DNA of 64,000 nt from NCBI RefSeq assembly GCF_014652535.1, contig NZ_BMYZ01000001.1, forward strand, positions 930,001 to 994,000, read 5' to 3'. Shown one piece after another: positions 43,950-54,359 of the stretch. The notes beneath the pieces were generated by a model. It was not told the origin of the DNA and did no database searches. It worked only from the letters and a program-made list of their open reading frames with translations. The stretch comes from Cellvibrio zantedeschiae. Its GTDB lineage: Bacteria; Pseudomonadota; Gammaproteobacteria; Pseudomonadales; Cellvibrionaceae. Position numbers and translations under genes: made by a program. Numbering within the stretch: position 1 is the stretch's first letter; the number at the start of each line of letters is the position of its first letter.

Positions 43950-44104
43950 GCGGCACAATCCTCAGGTATGACTAAAACGTATGGGAGGTAAAAATAGGCG
44001 CGAATTGTGCCTGAAATAGCCAGCGCAGCCAAGAGAAAAGCGTCGATAGGTGCCTTTTTTCCATCAATTAGGGCCTAAGCCCCCATCAACGGCGTGACAT
44101 TTCA

Positions 44105-44812
44105 CTAATTGAGGCGCAACCAGCGGCGATTGATAAGTAATTCGAGGGGTCGATAATCAGTTTTGTAGTTCATCTTGTCGCATTGCTTAATCCAGTAGCC
44201 TAAGTAGACATAACTTAAACCCAGCTGCTTGGCTTTCTGGATTTGCGCCAAAATCGCAAACTTGCCAAGGCTGCGTTCGCTTAAGGCTGCATCGTAAAAG
44301 GTGTAAACCGCAGAGAGGCCGTCGTCCAAGTGGTCGCAAACCGAAACCCCAATTAAAGCTCCCTCCAAACGGAATTCCAGATAGCGGGTTGCACCCCATT
44401 CGCTGGTTAAAAAAGCTTTGTACTGTTCTTCTGACGGAGGGTACATATCCCCGTCCTGATGGCGCCCTTCAATGTAGCGGGAATAAAGGTTGTAGTGTTC
44501 GAGTGTATCTATGCGGTCAACAGTAGTGATGCTCAGGTCTTGATTCTTTTGCCAACACCGGCGTTGGCTGCGGTTGGGCCGGAAAAGGTTTACAGGAATG
44601 CGGCAAGACATGCAGGCCTGGCAGCTCGAACATTGAGGGCGATACAGATGGCCGCCGCTGCGGCGGAAGCCTAGAAGTGAGAGTTGGCTGTATAGGTTAA
44701 CGTCAATGGTCGCTTCTGGATCTACAAATACCGTTGTCGCTTGTTCGCCATCGATATAACTACAAGGATGCGGTTGGGTCGCAAATAATTTCAATGTAGA
44801 AAGATCGGTCAT
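44105..44812 (-). CDS. bpt: Aspartate/glutamate leucyltransferase Bpt
   Basis: Adds Leu from Leu-tRNA to proteins with N-terminal Asp or Glu, making them ClpS substrates. I start at 44812, where the ATG overlaps the aat stop by four bases; this gives 235 residues. Cysteines in [12 protein letters not shown], the ATE-type [12 protein letters not shown] and the C-terminal [15 protein letters not shown] are present. The Bpt rather than Ate substrate choice is inferred from bacterial context. Confidence 0.9.
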   Translation of the reverse strand: MTDLSTLKLFATQPHPCSYIDGEQATTVFVDPEATIDVNLYSQLSLLGFRRSGGHLYRPQCSSCQACMSCRIPVNLFRPNRSQRRCWQKNQDLSITTVDRIDTLEHYNLYSRYIEGRHQDGDMYPPSEEQYKAFLTSEWGATRYLEFRLEGALIGVSVCDHLDDGLSAVYTFYDAALSERSLGKFAILAQIQKAKQLGLSYVYLGYWIKQCDKMNYKTDYRPLELLINRRWLRLN

Positions 44813-45579
44813 GTTGGCCTCTCCGTATTCTGATTCCCATTCTGTGGGCACAAGCTTGGCCAATTCTCAGGTGTGAGCTTTGACCAATTTGGAGGATAGT
44901 TGGGTGTAACCTTTACAAAGTTTATCAGGAGTTGCTGAAACTCTTCACGCGGAATTTCAACTGCGCCCAAACTAAATAGATGTTCGTTCGCTACCTGGCA
45001 ATCAATAAGTTGAAACTCCCAAGCTTGTAACTGTGCAACTAAAAAAGCTAAACCCACTTTGGACGCATTGTCAGCACGGCTGAACATGGATTCACCAAAA
45101 AATATTCTACCCAATGCCATTCCGTATAGGCCACCGACTAATTCTTCTTGATCGTCGTTTTTCCGCCAAACTTCTACCGAGTGCGCGTAGCCACGCTCAT
45201 GCAATTCCGAATAACCCGCAATAATGTCTTCGCTGATCCAGGTGCCATCTGCATAGCTGCGCGGTGCAGCGCAGGCGCGCATAACATCACTAAAACAATG
45301 ATCAAATGAGACGCGGTAAGTTCCACTGCGTATAAGTTTACGCAGACTTTTTGAAACATGTAATTGTGTTGGATAAATCACCGTGCGTGGGCTCGGGCTC
45401 CACCACAAAATCGGATCGCCTGGATTAAACCATGGAAAAATTCCTTGATGATAGGCTGCCAGGATTCGTTCGGGCGATAAATCACCGCCCACAGCTAATA
45501 AACCATTGGGTTCATTCAGCGCGAGTGCAGGTGAGGGGAATAAAATCTCAGAGGGATTTAACCAGGGAATTTGAGCCAT
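44809..45579 (-). CDS. aat: Leucyl/phenylalanyl-tRNA-protein transferase
   Basis: Adds Leu or Phe from tRNA to proteins with N-terminal Arg or Lys, creating N-degrons. It has 256 residues (E. coli 234). The family opening is plain ([30 protein letters not shown]), and the catalytic region [36 protein letters not shown] and [16 protein letters not shown] are intact. It forms a two-gene operon with bpt. Confidence 0.95.
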   Translation of the reverse strand: MAQIPWLNPSEILFPSPALALNEPNGLLAVGGDLSPERILAAYHQGIFPWFNPGDPILWWSPSPRTVIYPTQLHVSKSLRKLIRSGTYRVSFDHCFSDVMRACAAPRSYADGTWISEDIIAGYSELHERGYAHSVEVWRKNDDQEELVGGLYGMALGRIFFGESMFSRADNASKVGLAFLVAQLQAWEFQLIDCQVANEHLFSLGAVEIPREEFQQLLINFVKVTPNYPPNWSKLTPENWPSLCPQNGNQNTERPT

Positions 45580-45912
45580 GGGTGTGGTTTTATCTATCTA
45601 AAAGAACATCGTCAGAATTTAAAGGTTTATATAGTCACATATTGGAGGGCACTTGTCATAAGGGCAAAATAATTTTTTAACCTTGAGAGAGATTGGCGTG
45701 ATTTTTGTGTGTAATTTGATGAAAGGCTAGTAAAAATAAAACTGTCAATATTTTGAATTTAATTGCAGTGTTAATTCGTTTTTACGGCTATGCTTAAGCA
45801 AGGGTTTGAAATTGATAGTAATAGTTTTTCAGCATCGGTTTGTTTGTGTTTGCAATACGACTTTTTCAGGTTGAAGCAGATTGCAAGGTTAATCGCTTAG
45901 TTGAGGTAAATT
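45580..45912. other. Intergenic region between aat and yeaG
   Basis: 333 AT-rich bases with no gene. The divergent promoters for aat-bpt and yeaG-yeaH-ycgB must lie here. The only candidate I note is a partial sigma-54-like site at 45693-45709. Confidence 0.45.
45693..45709 (+). promoter_or_regulatory. Possible sigma-54-like promoter for yeaG
   Basis: TTGGCGTGATTTTTGTG has the -24 TTGGC of sigma-54 sites, correct spacing, and TTGT where TTGC is expected. The start codon is 203 bases downstream. It is weak; E. coli yeaG is known to respond to nitrogen and stationary phase, which is why I note it. Confidence 0.25.
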
Positions 45913-47835
45913 ATGAGCATTTTCAGTCACTACCGTGAGCGTTATGAAGCCACTCAGCAGGAAGAGCTAAGCATCAAGGAATATTTGGATTTATGTAAAA
46001 AAGATCCGAGTGTATATGCCTCCGCGGCCGAGCGTATGCTCATGGCTATCGGAGAGCCGGAAATGGTAGACACCGCTTCCGATCCTCGCCTCAGTCGTAT
46101 CTTCTCCAACAAAATGATCAAGCGATATAAAGCCTTTGGTGATTTTTACGGAATGGAAGAATGCATTCAACAGATAGTGTCGTTTTTCAAACATGCCGCA
46201 CAAGGTTTGGAAGAGAAAAAACAAATTCTTTATTTGCTGGGCCCGGTTGGCGGCGGCAAATCTTCTCTTGCAGAAATGCTGAAAACCTTGATGGAAAAAA
46301 TGCCTATCTATTGCATTAAAGGCTCACCAGTATTTGAATCACCACTCGGATTATTTAATCCAGACGAAGATGGCAAAATTCTTGAAGAGGATTACGGCAT
46401 TCCTCGTCGCTACGTAAAAACGATTATGTCGCCCTGGGCAGCAAAACGTTTGCAAGAGTTTCATGGCGATATTACGCAATTTAAAGTTGTAAAAGTTTAT
46501 CCGTCCATTCTCAACCAAATCGCTATTACTAAAACCGAACCCGGTGACGAAAATAACCAGGATATTTCATCGCTCGTAGGTAAGGTCGATATTCGTCAAT
46601 TGGAAGAGTTTCCACAAAACGATCCCGATGCCTATAGTTTTAGCGGTGGCTTGTGCCGCGCAAACCAGGGGTTGATGGAATTTGTGGAGATGTTTAAGGC
46701 ACCGATTAAAGTATTGCATCCTTTATTGACCGCTACGCAAGAGGGTAACTTCAATAGTACCGAAGGTTTAGGTGCAATTCCGTTTGATGGCATTATTCTG
46801 GCGCACTCTAACGAATCGGAATGGCAAAACTTCCGCAACAACAAAAACAATGAAGCTTTTATTGACCGTGTATATATTGTCAAAGTGCCTTATTGCTTGC
46901 GTGTTAAAGAAGAAATGCTTATTTACGAAAAGCTTTTGCAAAATAGTTCGCTGTCAAAAGCACCTTGTGCGCCGGATACCTTGCGCATGTTGGCCCAGTT
47001 CTCTGTGCTGTCGCGCATTAAAGAGCCGGAGAATTCCAACGTTTACTCCAAAATGCGTGTCTATGATGGTGAAAATTTAAAAGATACGGATCCAAAAGCA
47101 AAATCTTTGCAAGAATATAAAGATGCAGCAGGTGTGGACGAAGGCATGACCGGGTTATCCACAAGGTTCGCTTTTAAAATTTTATCCAAAGTCTTTAACT
47201 TTGATCCTACTGAAATTGCTGCTAACCCTGTGCACCTTATGTATGTGCTTGAACAGCAAATCGAACAGGAGCAATTCCCCAAAGAGGTGCAAGAGAAATA
47301 CCTCAATGGTCTAAAAGAATACATTTCACCAAAATATGTGGACTTTATTGGCAAAGAAATCCAAACCGCCTATTTGGAATCCTACGCTGAATACGGCCAA
47401 AATATTTTTGATCGCTATGTCACCTATGCGGATTTTTGGATTCAAGATCAGGAGTATCGTGATCATGAAACGGGTGAGATTCTCAACCGAGCATCTTTGA
47501 ATGAAGAGCTTGAAAAAATCGAGAAACCGGCAGGCATTAGCAATCCCAAAGATTTTCGTAACGAAATTGTGAATTTTGTGTTGCGCGCGAAGGCGAACAA
47601 TTCTGGCAAAAGTCCCGATTGGCGCAGCTATGAAAAATTGCGCACGGTTATCGAAAAGAAAATGTTCTCGAATACCGAAGATTTATTACCTGTGATTTCA
47701 TTTAATGCCAAAGCTTCAGCGCAAGACAAGAAAAAACATCAGGACTTTGTGCAACGCATGGTTGAGCGTGGTTATACCGAGAAGCAAGTACGTTTGTTGT
47801 CTGAATGGTATTTGCGCGTGAGAAAATCGCAGTAA
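45913..47835 (+). CDS. yeaG: PrkA-family serine protein kinase YeaG
   Basis: 640 residues (E. coli YeaG 644). A P-loop GPVGGGKSS lies near residue 113 in the AAA-like domain, and the PrkA C-terminal domain follows. YeaG is linked to nitrogen starvation and stationary-phase survival in E. coli. It leads an operon with yeaH and ycgB. The kinase activity is family knowledge, not shown here. Confidence 0.93.
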   Translation: MSIFSHYRERYEATQQEELSIKEYLDLCKKDPSVYASAAERMLMAIGEPEMVDTASDPRLSRIFSNKMIKRYKAFGDFYGMEECIQQIVSFFKHAAQGLEEKKQILYLLGPVGGGKSSLAEMLKTLMEKMPIYCIKGSPVFESPLGLFNPDEDGKILEEDYGIPRRYVKTIMSPWAAKRLQEFHGDITQFKVVKVYPSILNQIAITKTEPGDENNQDISSLVGKVDIRQLEEFPQNDPDAYSFSGGLCRANQGLMEFVEMFKAPIKVLHPLLTATQEGNFNSTEGLGAIPFDGIILAHSNESEWQNFRNNKNNEAFIDRVYIVKVPYCLRVKEEMLIYEKLLQNSSLSKAPCAPDTLRMLAQFSVLSRIKEPENSNVYSKMRVYDGENLKDTDPKAKSLQEYKDAAGVDEGMTGLSTRFAFKILSKVFNFDPTEIAANPVHLMYVLEQQIEQEQFPKEVQEKYLNGLKEYISPKYVDFIGKEIQTAYLESYAEYGQNIFDRYVTYADFWIQDQEYRDHETGEILNRASLNEELEKIEKPAGISNPKDFRNEIVNFVLRAKANNSGKSPDWRSYEKLRTVIEKKMFSNTEDLLPVISFNAKASAQDKKKHQDFVQRMVERGYTEKQVRLLSEWYLRVRKSQ

Positions 47836-47936
47836 GTCAAATTTGCTTAAGATCAGTCATGATTGTGATTGCTCTTAAGCAAACGATAGATGAAGTGGTA
47901 GAAGAAAGTTGAATCCTCTTTGTATAAGGGTTGAGC

Positions 47937-49211
47937 ATGAGTTACATCATCGATAGACGCCTCAATTCAAAAAATAAAAGTGCTGTAAATCGGCAACGTT
48001 TCTTGCGCCGTTATCGCGATCAAATTCAAAAATCTGTGTCAGATGCCGTTAGCAACCGCTCCATTAGGGATATTGATAAAGGCGGAAAAGTTAGTATTCC
48101 CGCGAAAGATATTGGTGAGCCCGTAATCCATCATGGTAACGGAGGTCATAACACTCGCGTGCTTCCCGGCAATAAACAATTCACTACTGGTGACAAAGTT
48201 AATCGCCCTCAAGGTGGTGCAGGTGGCGGTGGTGGAAAAAATGCCAGCGACTCTGGCGAGGGTGAAGATGATTTTTCGTTTACGCTCTCGCAAGAGGAAT
48301 TTCTGGATTTTATGTTTGAGGGTTTGGAATTGCCAAACCTGATTAAACGCCAATTATCTGGTGTTGAAGAATTTAAAAAGGTGCGCGGTGGTATTGCTAA
48401 CGAAGGGCAGCCTGGGCGTATTAATATTGTTCGTTCACTGCGTGCCGCAAACATGCGCCGTATTGCATTAACTGCGGGCAAGCGCAAACGTTTGTTGGAG
48501 TTGGAGGAACAATTAAATTTACTTGATCAGCAAGAAGAGTCCAAGCGCGATTTATTGTTGCGGCAAGAAATATTGCATGAGATGACCAAGCTATCTCATG
48601 CAATTAAACGTACGCCCTGGTTGGATACTTTTGATTTAAAATACAACTTACAAATTAAACAACCTATCCCGCGCTCAAAAGCCGTTATGTTTTGTATTAT
48701 GGATGTGTCTGGCTCTATGGATCAGGCCACTAAAGATATCGCCAAACGGTTTTTTATTTTGCTGTACCTGTTTTTGCAACGTAATTACGAAAAAACCGAA
48801 ATTGTTTTTATTCGTCATCACACCAGCGCCAAAGAAGTGGATGAAGATGAATTTTTTCATTCGCGTGAAACGGGCGGAACAGTCGTTTCCAGTTCACTTA
48901 AACTTATGCAAGAAATAATTGAAGACCGCTATTCTCCCAATGAATGGAATATCTACGGTGCCCAGGCATCTGACGGTGACAATTGGGGCGATGATTCTGC
49001 TAACTGCAAAGAATTAATGAGTGAACATCTATTGCCGCTTTGCCAATATTATTCTTATATAGAAATCACGCCTCACGATCATCAAGCGCTATGGCGCACC
49101 TATGAGGAGGTTCAAAAGGAGCATTCCGATAAATTTTCTTTGCAGCACATTATTGGTATTGAAGATATATATCCTGTCTTTCGTGAGCTTTTTCATAAGA
49201 AGGTCGCATGA
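47937..49211 (+). CDS. yeaH: YeaH/YhbH family protein with a VWA-like domain
   Basis: 424 residues (E. coli 427), starting at the ATG at 47937 with AAGGG upstream; a TTG two codons earlier is possible. The N-terminal half is basic ([20 protein letters not shown]), there is a Gly-rich stretch at about 85-100, and the C-terminal half holds a von Willebrand A-like domain with the metal-site motif MDVSGSMDQ. The function is unknown, but it is almost always encoded with yeaG. Confidence 0.92.
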   Translation: MSYIIDRRLNSKNKSAVNRQRFLRRYRDQIQKSVSDAVSNRSIRDIDKGGKVSIPAKDIGEPVIHHGNGGHNTRVLPGNKQFTTGDKVNRPQGGAGGGGGKNASDSGEGEDDFSFTLSQEEFLDFMFEGLELPNLIKRQLSGVEEFKKVRGGIANEGQPGRINIVRSLRAANMRRIALTAGKRKRLLELEEQLNLLDQQEESKRDLLLRQEILHEMTKLSHAIKRTPWLDTFDLKYNLQIKQPIPRSKAVMFCIMDVSGSMDQATKDIAKRFFILLYLFLQRNYEKTEIVFIRHHTSAKEVDEDEFFHSRETGGTVVSSSLKLMQEIIEDRYSPNEWNIYGAQASDGDNWGDDSANCKELMSEHLLPLCQYYSYIEITPHDHQALWRTYEEVQKEHSDKFSLQHIIGIEDIYPVFRELFHKKVA

Positions 49212-50725
49212 AACCAACAGATCCCCTTAAAAAGTCCCCGCTGTTTACTTCTTCAGAATGGAACTTTGAATTAATTAGAGAATGCGATCAGGCTATTGGC
49301 GAAATTGCACAAGAGTTTGGCCTCGATACTTATCCCAATCAAATTGAAGTTATTAGTTCAGAGCAAATGATGGATGCTTACGCTGCAGTGGGCATGCCGA
49401 TTGGCTATTATCACTGGTCATATGGGAAACAATTCCTGAGCACAGAAAATTCCTACAAGCGTGGGCAAATGGGTTTGGCTTATGAAATTGTGATTAACTC
49501 AAATCCATGCATTGCGTATTTAATGGAAGAAAATACCATGACAATGCAAGCATTGGTCATCGCCCATGCGTGTTATGGTCACAATTCTTTTTTTAAAGGA
49601 AATTATTTATTTAAAACCTGGACCGATGCGGACTCCATTATTGATTATTTGGTGTTCGCGAAAAATTACATTAGTAAATGTGAAGAGCGCTATGGCATAG
49701 CTGAGGTAGAGGCCATTATAGATTCTTGCCACGCGCTAATGAATTACGGTGTTGATCGTTACAAACGGCCATATCCTATTTCTGCGCACGATGAAGAGCA
49801 ACGACAAGCGGAGCGGGAAGAATATTTGCAAAAACAAGTAAATGATTTGTGGCGCACAATACCTAAAGCAATTAGCGGAAAAGCAGAGAAAAACGCACCG
49901 CGCTTTCCGCCAGAACCGCAAGAAAATATTTTGTATTTTCTGGAAAAAAACTCACCTTTGTTGGAGCCTTGGCAGCGCGAAGTAATTCGCATAGTGCGCA
50001 AGATTGCCCAATATTTTTATCCTCAACGCCAAACCCAGGTAATGAATGAGGGCTGGGCGTGTTTTTGGCATTATACCTTGCTCAACGAAATGTATAACCG
50101 TGGTTTGGTGACTGACGGTTTTATGTTGGAGTTTTTACAATCGCACACCAGTGTAATTGCGCAGCCCGCGTACGATAGTCCTTATTTTAGCGGTATTAAT
50201 CCCTATACATTGGGTTTTGCAATGATGATGGATATTCGTCGAATTTGTGAAAATCCTACTGCGGAGGATCGTGATTGGTTTCCGGATATTGCAGGTAGTA
50301 ATTGGAACGAGACGTTGCATTTTGCAATGCGTAACTTTAAAGATGAAAGTTTTATTTTGCAGTTCTTGTCACCCAAAGTTATGCGCGATTTAAAATTGTT
50401 CAGCATTGTGGATGACGATAAAGAAGACAAAATAGAAATATATGCGATCCACGATGAGGACGGATTCAAAAAACTGCGCGAGACTTTGGCAGGACAATAT
50501 AATCTGGGCAATCGCGAACCCAATATTCAAATTTACAGTGTCAATGTTCGTGGGGATCGTGCATTAACCTTGCATCACACCATGCACAATCGTAAGCCTT
50601 TGGCAGATTCAGCGGAAGAAGTGTTGAAGCATTTGCATAGGCTATGGGGATTTGATGTGCATTTACACTCGATGGATGGTGATGAAATTATGCAAAGTTT
50701 TCATTGCCCACCTAAACCAGAATAA
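49208..50725 (+). CDS. ycgB: SpoVR family protein YcgB
   Basis: 505 residues (E. coli YcgB 510). It starts inside the yeaH stop (four-base overlap), so translation is coupled. SpoVR-family segments are plain: [33 protein letters not shown] and [18 protein letters not shown]. In Bacillus SpoVR affects spore cortex; in non-sporing bacteria the yeaG-yeaH-ycgB set belongs to the general stress response. The biochemical role is unknown. Confidence 0.93.
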   Translation: MKPTDPLKKSPLFTSSEWNFELIRECDQAIGEIAQEFGLDTYPNQIEVISSEQMMDAYAAVGMPIGYYHWSYGKQFLSTENSYKRGQMGLAYEIVINSNPCIAYLMEENTMTMQALVIAHACYGHNSFFKGNYLFKTWTDADSIIDYLVFAKNYISKCEERYGIAEVEAIIDSCHALMNYGVDRYKRPYPISAHDEEQRQAEREEYLQKQVNDLWRTIPKAISGKAEKNAPRFPPEPQENILYFLEKNSPLLEPWQREVIRIVRKIAQYFYPQRQTQVMNEGWACFWHYTLLNEMYNRGLVTDGFMLEFLQSHTSVIAQPAYDSPYFSGINPYTLGFAMMMDIRRICENPTAEDRDWFPDIAGSNWNETLHFAMRNFKDESFILQFLSPKVMRDLKLFSIVDDDKEDKIEIYAIHDEDGFKKLRETLAGQYNLGNREPNIQIYSVNVRGDRALTLHHTMHNRKPLADSAEEVLKHLHRLWGFDVHLHSMDGDEIMQSFHCPPKPE

Positions 50726-50755
50726 AAAAAGGCCGCTCTATTGAGCGGCCTTTTT
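50723..50755. terminator. Bidirectional terminator between ycgB and trxB
   Basis: GGCCGCTC/GAGCGGCC (50731-50738 and 50743-50750) flanked by A and T runs, between convergent genes. Confidence 0.93.
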
Positions 50756-50767
50756 CACACATTACAT

Positions 50768-51802
<1,035 letters not shown>

Positions 51803-51911
51803 TTAATACCGGATATTGCGGAAAGCTATGAATATGGATGGTCGCTGTGATCAGCAGCAGATAAACTGGGTGTTTCTTCTATTTGCCTATTTGCCGAGGT
51901 TACGAGCTCCA

Positions 51912-52118
51912 ATGTCTCCACCGGGTTCCAAGATTATTGACTCTCCCTGCGTGCGCAATTGTTGTCTGAATGATGATGACATTTGTTTAGGCTGCGGGCG
52001 CAGCCTGCAAGAAATTACGCGCTGGAGTACAAGCACCGATGCTGGTAAGGAAGCAATACTTCTCGCTGCAGCTGAACGGCGGCAATTAATCTGGCTGCGC
52101 CAACATAATCAGGATTAA
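51912..52118 (+). CDS. DUF1289 small cysteine-rich protein
   Basis: 68 residues from the ATG at 51912. Four cysteines in the pattern SPCVRNCCLNDDDICLGCGRS match DUF1289, whose members are thought to bind a metal or Fe-S cluster. The helical tail is EITRWSTSTDAGKEAILLAAAERR. An in-frame ATG 32 codons upstream (51816) gives an extension unlike the family. The function is unknown. Confidence 0.85.
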   Translation: MSPPGSKIIDSPCVRNCCLNDDDICLGCGRSLQEITRWSTSTDAGKEAILLAAAERRQLIWLRQHNQD

Positions 52119-52121
52119 TAA

Positions 52122-53882
52122 TCAATTCGGAATAATTCGGCTGTCCATCGAAAGTAGGGTTTTCCATGCATCTGGATTATGTGAGCTCAACAATTGTTCG
52201 AAAGCCTCGCTGGAAACCGGTTTGGAGAATAAATAACCTTGCAGTAAATCGGCGCCACATTCGCGGCAAAATCTCGCTTGTTCCTTTGTTTCAACGCCTT
52301 CTACCACAATTTTTAAATTCAAACTTTTTCCAAACACAATCATTGCTCGCAAAATTCTACTATCGTCGATGTTTTCTGGAACGCCTTGCACGAAGGTTCT
52401 ATCAATCTTTAATGTACGTGCGGGTAGGGCTTTTAAATAAGCCATAGATGAATAACCGGTACCAAAATCATCTACGGAAATTTCCACACCATAATTTTGT
52501 ATTTGCTGCAAAAGCTCTGCGGTGGTTGAAAAATTTTCGATCAATATTGATTCGGTAATCTCCAAACCTATGCATGAGCCCGGTAATTCAGTTTTGTCTA
52601 AATCAATTTTAATAGCGTTATAAAGTTCTTCATCGGTCAACATTTGTGCGCAAACATTAATACGCACATTAAAGTTGGGCGGAACCATATTATGTTTACG
52701 CCATTTGGAGAGTTGTTGGCATACTTTAAGTCTGCTGCGCGAATCTATTTCCACGATAAGACCAATTTCTTCGGCAAGCCCAATAAATTCACTAGGTGGT
52801 AAAACTCCGCGAGTGGGATGATCCCAGCGAATCAAACTTTCGGCTCCCGAAATCTCCAGTGTCTTTGCATCTATTATTGGCTGGTAGTAAACGAGGAAAT
52901 GATCTGTGGGAATTAGCGAACGTAACTCTTTTTCTAACCGAATTCGTTCCTGAACTTGTGCATGTAACGCGGAAGAAAAAAAGTGATAATTGTTTTTGCC
53001 ATCACGTTTTGCGCGATACATGGCAAGATCAGCTGCTTTTAGCATGTCGCCAGCGCTGTTTCCAGCATCTGGATAGGTGGCAACCCCAATACTGGCAGAG
53101 ATATATTGCTCGGTATTTTTAATGATAATGGGTCGACGCAGATCTTCCAGAATGCGCTCTGCAAGTTGGATAACTGGTTCCTGTGACTCAAAGTTATGGG
53201 CTAATATTGCAAATTCGTCACCACCCAAACGACAGACAATATCGCCGTTGCGCACAACATGGAGTAAGCGACACGCCACTTCTTTTAAAAGCTGGTCACC
53301 GGCGTCATGTCCCATGCTGTCATTAATGATTTTAAAATTATCCAAGTCCAAAAAAAGCAACGCAAGTTGATCATTCAAACGATTAGCGCGTGGGATAGCC
53401 GTACGCAAACTTTCATCAAAATAATAACGATTAGCTAGTCCGGTTAAGGAATCATTTTCCGCAAGTGTGCGTAACCTCTGATGGCTTTCATAAAGTTCAC
53501 GTTCTAATAAATGGCGCGTCCGCGCATGTACTATGGCGCGGGTTAAATGCTTATGGGAAATTTCAGATTTAAAAAGCACATCTTGTGCGCCAGCTTCGAG
53601 GCATTGTTGTTCCAGCACCTCATCTTCCGTGGCACCCGTGAGAATGATAATGGCAGCGTGATGATTCGGGTTGCGAACCAACATGCGTAGTGTGTCCAGC
53701 CCATCCATGTCGGGCAAGCGATAATCTAATAGCACAGCATCAAAATCGTCCGTCTCAAATTCTGCTAATCCACTATTGGCAGAAGATGCTTGTGTGATTT
53801 GAATATTCCATTCAGTTTTTTTGAAGGTACGAACGATTGCCAGGCGATCAAGTTCGTTATCATCTATTAATAACAATTTCAT
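52122..53882 (-). CDS. Response regulator with GGDEF and EAL domains
   Basis: 586 residues: REC domain 1-120 (acid pair at 7-8, phosphoacceptor Asp53, Thr82, Lys105), GGDEF domain about 140-305 with an intact GGDEF at 220-224 and an RxxD inhibitory site at 211-214, and EAL domain about 320-575. The EAL signature reads ESL (348-350); the other catalytic marks are present (EITES, DDFGTGYSS, KIDRTFV, VEGVET, QGY). Both cyclic-di-GMP synthesis and breakdown look possible. It is the last gene of the kinase operon, 18 bases after the single-domain receiver. Confidence 0.94.
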   Translation of the reverse strand: MKLLLIDDNELDRLAIVRTFKKTEWNIQITQASSANSGLAEFETDDFDAVLLDYRLPDMDGLDTLRMLVRNPNHHAAIIILTGATEDEVLEQQCLEAGAQDVLFKSEISHKHLTRAIVHARTRHLLERELYESHQRLRTLAENDSLTGLANRYYFDESLRTAIPRANRLNDQLALLFLDLDNFKIINDSMGHDAGDQLLKEVACRLLHVVRNGDIVCRLGGDEFAILAHNFESQEPVIQLAERILEDLRRPIIIKNTEQYISASIGVATYPDAGNSAGDMLKAADLAMYRAKRDGKNNYHFFSSALHAQVQERIRLEKELRSLIPTDHFLVYYQPIIDAKTLEISGAESLIRWDHPTRGVLPPSEFIGLAEEIGLIVEIDSRSRLKVCQQLSKWRKHNMVPPNFNVRINVCAQMLTDEELYNAIKIDLDKTELPGSCIGLEITESILIENFSTTAELLQQIQNYGVEISVDDFGTGYSSMAYLKALPARTLKIDRTFVQGVPENIDDSRILRAMIVFGKSLNLKIVVEGVETKEQARFCRECGADLLQGYLFSKPVSSEAFEQLLSSHNPDAWKTLLSMDSRIIPN

Positions 53883-53900
53883 CGTGACTCCATGTTTCTA

Positions 53901-54359
53901 CTATTTAGCTATATTTGGCATTTCTACTATGCGCCAATAATGATTAAGCAGGCCGACGACTTGTAAAAAGTCGTTATCCATTCTTTGTTTTAACAAATAT
54001 CCAGCAACGTGCTCTTTATAAGCGGCCAAAATATCCTCATCTGATTTGGAGGTAGTTAAGACAAAAACTATGGCTTGTGTAAGTGCAGGGTCCGAACGTA
54101 ATTCTTCCAAAAACTCCAAACCATTCATGCGTGGCATATTGAGATCTAACAAAATAATGTATGGCGAAGGGATTTCTCCCGAGCGCAATAATTCAATCGC
54201 TTCAAGTCCATCGCGTGCGCGGTAAATAGGGTTGAGCAATTTAAGCTTATGCAAGGCGCGTTTTAATGCAGTTGCATCTATGTCGTCATCTTCAACCATT
54301 AGCAGGCTAACTTCTTTACAATCTGCATCATGTGCAGGCGGATAAACTCGCTCAATCAT
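53901..54359 (-). CDS. Single-domain response regulator (Rcp1/CheY-like)
   Basis: 152 residues from the ATG at 54359, with AGGAG about eight bases upstream inside the kinase gene; an earlier ATG at 54413 lies far within the kinase frame. Acid pocket Asp24/Asp25, phosphoacceptor Asp72 in ILLDLNMPRMNG, Thr102/103 and Lys124 are intact. The long form of the phospho-site loop (GEIPSPYIILLDLN) is typical of receivers paired with phytochrome-like kinases. It overlaps the kinase gene by eight bases, so it is probably its direct target. Confidence 0.93.
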   Translation of the reverse strand: MIERVYPPAHDADCKEVSLLMVEDDDIDATALKRALHKLKLLNPIYRARDGLEAIELLRSGEIPSPYIILLDLNMPRMNGLEFLEELRSDPALTQAIVFVLTTSKSDEDILAAYKEHVAGYLLKQRMDNDFLQVVGLLNHYWRIVEMPNIAK

